Below, piece by piece: positions 60,434 to 64,000 of a stretch of 64,000 nucleotides of DNA; the first letter of the stretch is position 1; each line of letters opens with the position of its first letter. The position numbers and the translations under genes are program-made. The notes below the pieces were generated by a model. The model was not told where the DNA came from, ran no database searches, and worked only from the letters and a program-made list of their open reading frames with translations. Source of the DNA: Sordaria brevicollis (taxonomy: Eukaryota > Ascomycota > Sordariomycetes > Sordariales > Sordariaceae). The DNA is taken from positions 2,108,001 to 2,172,000 of the forward strand of contig JAUTDP010000008.1 in assembly GCA_033439795.1 (NCBI GenBank), read 5' to 3'.

Positions 60434-63400
60434 ATGTCTCTCTTCGGCAACTTGGGCGGAGCGACCACGAGCGCGCCAGCGACCAACTCTCTGTTTGGTG
60501 GTACTGCTGGCGCCACGACTGGCACGACAACTGGCACTTCGCTGTTTGGAACCCCGACGACCAACACGGCCACGACCGGCACGACAGCTACTGCTCCGGC
60601 GACTGGTGGCTTATTCGGCGCGAAGCCCGCGACAACCCAGGCGACAGCGACGCCCTCCCTTTTCGGCGGCGGCACCGCGACTGCCCCAGCTCCGGCCACC
60701 GGTGGTCTCTTCGGAAGCACACCAGCTGCGACAACCGGCACCGCGACAACTCAAGCCGGAACCACGAGCGGCTTGTTTGGAACTGCTACGGCTACCAACA
60801 CGGCTGCTAAGCCATCGCTCTTCGGTACCGGCACCACCACGACTACTACTCAACCAGCGACTGGTGGAGGTCTCTTTGGAAGTCTGGGGACTACCACTAC
60901 CAATCAACAACCAGCTCCCGGAACCACTGGAGGTCTATTCGGTGGATTGGGCGGCACCACGACAACAGCTGCCAAGCCCTCTCTCTTCGGTGCCCCTGCT
61001 GCCACCACTACACAACAACCTGCTGCCACCATGGGAGCTCCAGGTACCGCCAGCCAGAGTCTCTTCGGAGCTACGAACAACGCTGCCCCCGCCAACAACT
61101 CTACACCCGTCAACCAGACCAGTGGCGCCTTCTTCGACAGCTTGCTTGCCCGTAACAAGAAGCAGGCCGAGGGCGAGACGGCGCTCGGCGACCTCCCAAG
61201 TCTTCAGCTCGGTCTTGGTGATCTTCGTCAGAGGCTCAAGAAGGTCGGCCCCCAGACGCAGGGCCGTCCCGTCGATGGAAAGGCACACTACTTCCTCGCC
61301 GCGTCGGGCGTCGACCCAGGCGCTGCTGTCAGAGATCTTGGCGCTTTTGGTCTTGGGGCGCGGGCGGAGAGGCAGCAAACATTTGGTGCTAGGGACGAGG
61401 TGGATGTTGAGACCTACTTGTCCAACTTGCAGCAAAAGACGACACTGAGCATGATTTCGGACGGCCTGGAACGGTCAGTTCGCGACTTCGACAGCTTCTT
61501 GGAGGAGAATGTTACCATGGAGTGGGAGGCACAACGGAAACGTATCTACCAGCATTTCGGTATTCAGCCCAGGAACGAGGCCGAGCGTGCCAGCGGTTCG
61601 GCTCGTGAAGGATTCGGCCGCTCTCGTCGCAGAGGCTCTCAGACCCCTCGTGCTACCCAGAACGCGAGGTCTGGCTTGCAGCGCTCCATCATTGGCACGC
61701 CAGCCCGGATTGGTTCTCATGCTCCAGAATTCTCGGATGTCGAGAAGGATGCCAAAACCTCTGCCAGCACGTTCGGCTCGGTGGAGGACCGGTTCCTTCG
61801 TGAGAAGCAGGAGAAGCTTTCCGAGCAGGTTCGTTACATCAACGACGCCCGGCAGCACAAGGAGCCCATCTATGTTTGCCGCGATTTTGCGGATTTGGAG
61901 AGTAGATCGGGCGACAAGCATGCGCCGCACATTGTTGAGGCGTATCGGGCTATGATGGAAATTGTGGGAGAGAACCCTCATCTGGACCAGGTGCCAAAAG
62001 AACGGGCATTTGCCAAGAAGTACCTGGATCCCAGCACTCTGTCCAAGAATGCTGTCGATATGAGGAAGCAGATTCTCGACGGCGCCAACCGGTACTTGGA
62101 GAAGCAATTCTTCGACGAGGTCAACGCTTTGATTACCAAGTATCCCCAGGACGCCAACCTTGGAGGCAGGCCCGATGTTGTCAGCAAGATCAAGGCCTAT
62201 ATCCGACTTCGGATTGCCCGCAAGACCCTGGTTCCCGACAACACCGACCTCCAGTCCGTCAACGGCGAGTACATCTGGGCTGTTGTTTTCTATCTGTTGC
62301 GCGCTGGTTTCGTGAACGAGGCGGCTACGTACGTCAACGACATGCAACACCACTTCCGTAGTATCGACAGGACGTTCCCAGGATACATCAACAGTTATGC
62401 CTCTAGCGATGATCGCAGACTCAAGCGCCAGATGCAGGACCGGTGCACCAGCGAGTACAACCAGCGCATCCGCAACGCGCCTGAGGGTACCATCGACCCG
62501 TTCCGCATGGCCTGCTACAAGATCATCGGCCGGTGTGATGTTAGCAACAGAAGTCTCGACAACCTCAACACAGATGTCAACGACTGGATCTGGCTGCAGT
62601 TCAACCTTGCCCGCGAATCTGCCAAGGAGCTCGAGATTGCCGGCGAATCGTACGGTCTTCCCGAGCTCCGGGCCAGCATCAAGGAAATTGGCCTCAAGCA
62701 CTTCCCCAAGAGCCCTGCCGAGGATACTAATGGTAGCTTTGGCATGTTCTTCTTCATGCAGATTCTTGCGGGCATGTTCGAGCAGGCTATTGCCTATCTT
62801 TACCCCTTCTCCTATGTCGATGCGGTGCACTTCGCCATCGCCCTCAGCTACTACGGCCTGCTCCGTCCTGCCGACGCCTTCACCACCGGCAACGAACTGC
62901 TTTCTTCCAGCACCCGTGGTCTACCCCAGATCAACTTGGGCCGTATGCTAGGCTATTACACTCGCGACTTCCGCGCTGCCAACGCCGCGTCCGCCGTCGA
63001 CTACCTGATCCTCATCTGTCTCAACGCCGACGACGCGGCCGGCAACGGCCAGGCCCAGGCGCAGCTCTGCCACGAGGCTCTCCGCGAGCTTGTCCTCGAG
63101 TCCCGCGAATTTAGCAAGCTCATCGGCGACATCAAGCCCGACGGGCACCGCATCCCCGGCGTTATCGAACAGCGCGGCTCTCTCATCGCCTTGGGCCACG
63201 AGCAAGAGTTCGTCACGCAAATCACCCACCAAGCCGCCACCTACGCCGACGACAATGGCCGCACCACGGATGCCGTCCTGCTCTACCACCTGGCAGGCGA
63301 CTACGACACCGTCATCGCCATCGTCAGCCGCGCCCTCAGCGAGGCCGTCTCGCTCGAGATCGGCGAGGACCCCTTGCGCTTGGTACCCGTCAAGCCCCGC

Positions 63401-64000
63401 GCCGAGGGCGAAGTCGCCAGCGCGCAGCAAGGTACCAGTCTCAGCCTGGCGGCCATCGACGACCCTGTTGAGCTGGCGCGCACCATGATGTCCATGTACG
63501 AGCGCGACGCCATGTTCCTCAACCACATCCGTGACCAGAACAGGATCGCTTGCAACTTGTTGTTGAGGATGAGCGAGATCAAGGAGATGATTCAGCGCAA
63601 TGATTGGGCAAAGGCTATTGATGTACGTCTCTTTCCTTTTCCCTTGTCTTTCCCCCTTTTACCCCCTGTTCTTTGTTTTCCAATACTAACTATTGACTCA
63701 AAGGTAATCCGCTCCCTCGGCATCCTCCCCACAGACGACTGCATGGGCGACCCCGCCAAGATCCGATCCTACGCGTCCAAGTTCTCTTCCCTGGCCCAGC
63801 CCGTCGCCATCAACGTGCCCAACCTGCTCATGTGGACCATCATCTGCTGCACGCGCCAGCGCGAGCGTTTGTTGACGGGCCAGTTCGTCGGCAACGCGGG
63901 CACCGCGAGGGAGATGCTGGCTAGGCTGAAGCAGATTACGGTTGATCTAACGACGTATACCAGCATGTTGAGGTACAGGCTGCCGCCGCACTTGACGGAG
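60434..64000 (+). CDS. nic96: Nucleoporin Nic96 with N-terminal FG repeats (3' end outside the window)
   Basis: Exon 1 is 60434-63622 (1063 codons); an intron with a TACTAAC branch site follows, and exon 2 runs from 63704 past the window end. The protein starts MSLFGNLGGATTS. Residues 1 to about 212 hold twelve LFG motifs (seven SLFG, five GLFG) in Thr/Ala/Gly-rich spacers, the texture of FG nucleoporins that line the transport channel. At about 230-270 the helix GAFFDSLLARNKKQ and DLPSLQLGLGDLRQRLKKVG match the segment of Nic96 that docks the Nsp1-Nup49-Nup57 trimer. At about 325-380 YLSNLQQKTTLSMISDGLER and following match the Nup192/Nup188-binding helix. The rest is the alpha-helical Nic96 solenoid (for example EYIWAVVFYLLRAGFVNEA, AIALSYYGLLRP). 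It is the scaffold linker of the inner ring. Confidence 0.93.
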   Translation, partial: MSLFGNLGGATTSAPATNSLFGGTAGATTGTTTGTSLFGTPTTNTATTGTTATAPATGGLFGAKPATTQATATPSLFGGGTATAPAPATGGLFGSTPAATTGTATTQAGTTSGLFGTATATNTAAKPSLFGTGTTTTTTQPATGGGLFGSLGTTTTNQQPAPGTTGGLFGGLGGTTTTAAKPSLFGAPAATTTQQPAATMGAPGTASQSLFGATNNAAPANNSTPVNQTSGAFFDSLLARNKKQAEGETALGDLPSLQLGLGDLRQRLKKVGPQTQGRPVDGKAHYFLAASGVDPGAAVRDLGAFGLGARAERQQTFGARDEVDVETYLSNLQQKTTLSMISDGLERSVRDFDSFLEENVTMEWEAQRKRIYQHFGIQPRNEAERASGSAREGFGRSRRRGSQTPRATQNARSGLQRSIIGTPARIGSHAPEFSDVEKDAKTSASTFGSVEDRFLREKQEKLSEQVRYINDARQHKEPIYVCRDFADLESRSGDKHAPHIVEAYRAMMEIVGENPHLDQVPKERAFAKKYLDPSTLSKNAVDMRKQILDGANRYLEKQFFDEVNALITKYPQDANLGGRPDVVSKIKAYIRLRIARKTLVPDNTDLQSVNGEYIWAVVFYLLRAGFVNEAATYVNDMQHHFRSIDRTFPGYINSYASSDDRRLKRQMQDRCTSEYNQRIRNAPEGTIDPFRMACYKIIGRCDVSNRSLDNLNTDVNDWIWLQFNLARESAKELEIAGESYGLPELRASIKEIGLKHFPKSPAEDTNGSFGMFFFMQILAGMFEQAIAYLYPFSYVDAVHFAIALSYYGLLRPADAFTTGNELLSSSTRGLPQINLGRMLGYYTRDFRAANAASAVDYLILICLNADDAAGNGQAQAQLCHEALRELVLESREFSKLIGDIKPDGHRIPGVIEQRGSLIALGHEQEFVTQITHQAATYADDNGRTTDAVLLYHLAGDYDTVIAIVSRALSEAVSLEIGEDPLRLVPVKPRAEGEVASAQQGTSLSLAAIDDPVELARTMMSMYERDAMFLNHIRDQNRIACNLLLRMSEIKEMIQRNDWAKAIDVRLFPFPLSFPLLPPVLCFPILTIDSKVIRSLGILPTDDCMGDPAKIRSYASKFSSLAQPVAINVPNLLMWTIICCTRQRERLLTGQFVGNAGTAREMLARLKQITVDLTTYTSMLRYRLPPHLTE

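Noticed and set aside
60249..61448. 399-codon plus-strand frame overlapping the start of nic96
   Set aside because: It is an alternative frame of the same DNA, rich in Pro/Arg/Leu; the SLFG/GLFG frame starting at 60434 continues for over 1000 codons into recognisable Nic96.
61475..62830. 451-codon minus-strand frame opposite nic96
   Set aside because: It is antisense to conserved Nic96 solenoid sequence; no family resemblance.

Overview
The window looks like nuclear DNA of a filamentous ascomycete of the Sordariaceae, Neurospora or a close relative. The plasma-membrane H+-ATPase gene at 13064-9960 encodes a protein that, from memory, is almost residue for residue Neurospora crassa PMA-1. Introns are short with GTAAGT/GTACGT-type donors and CTAAC-like branch sites. 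The first 2.7 kb has the signature of repeat-induced point mutation (RIP): extreme A+T, CpA and TpG nearly absent, stops everywhere. Several conservative differences from my recollection of N. crassa PMA-1 suggest a sister species, but I cannot fix the species.

Layout. 1-2.7 kb is a RIP-degraded repeat. 4.1-8.4 kb holds a convergent pair: an FAD-dependent amine-oxidase-like flavoprotein (+) and a DCAF4-like WD40 protein (-). 10.0-13.1 kb is pma-1 (-), with an apparent one-base deletion in a C tract that breaks the reading frame. 13.1-30.9 kb is a 17.9-kb stretch in which I find no convincing gene. 30.9-36.5 kb carries two same-strand genes of citrate metabolism: the mitochondrial citrate/oxoglutarate carrier YHM2 and mitochondrial citrate synthase. 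39.5-45.9 kb carries two convergent RNA polymerase II termination factors with CTD-interacting domains, a Seb1/Nrd1-type protein (+) and Pcf11 (-). 47.4-53.4 kb holds a four-span membrane protein (-), a tiny SERF/4F5 protein (+) and a secreted cupredoxin (-). 55.8-64.0 kb holds an SMN homologue (-), an FGGY-family D-ribulokinase (+) and the start of nucleoporin Nic96 (+), which runs off the window.

Exon structures were built by hand from splice sites and reading-frame continuity. In each of the multi-exon genes the chosen exons join in one open frame, except pma-1 because of the one-base lesion. Many long ORFs opposite pma-1, citrate synthase and other codon-biased genes are antisense shadows and are omitted.

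I did not find a clearly new multi-gene system. The observations most worth checking are the pma-1 frameshift, the large gene desert next to pma-1, an FG-repeat extension on Nic96, a 10-nt micro-exon in the ribulokinase gene, a GC-AG intron inside the SMN YG box, and the physical pairing of functionally related genes (citrate synthase with citrate carrier; Seb1 with Pcf11).
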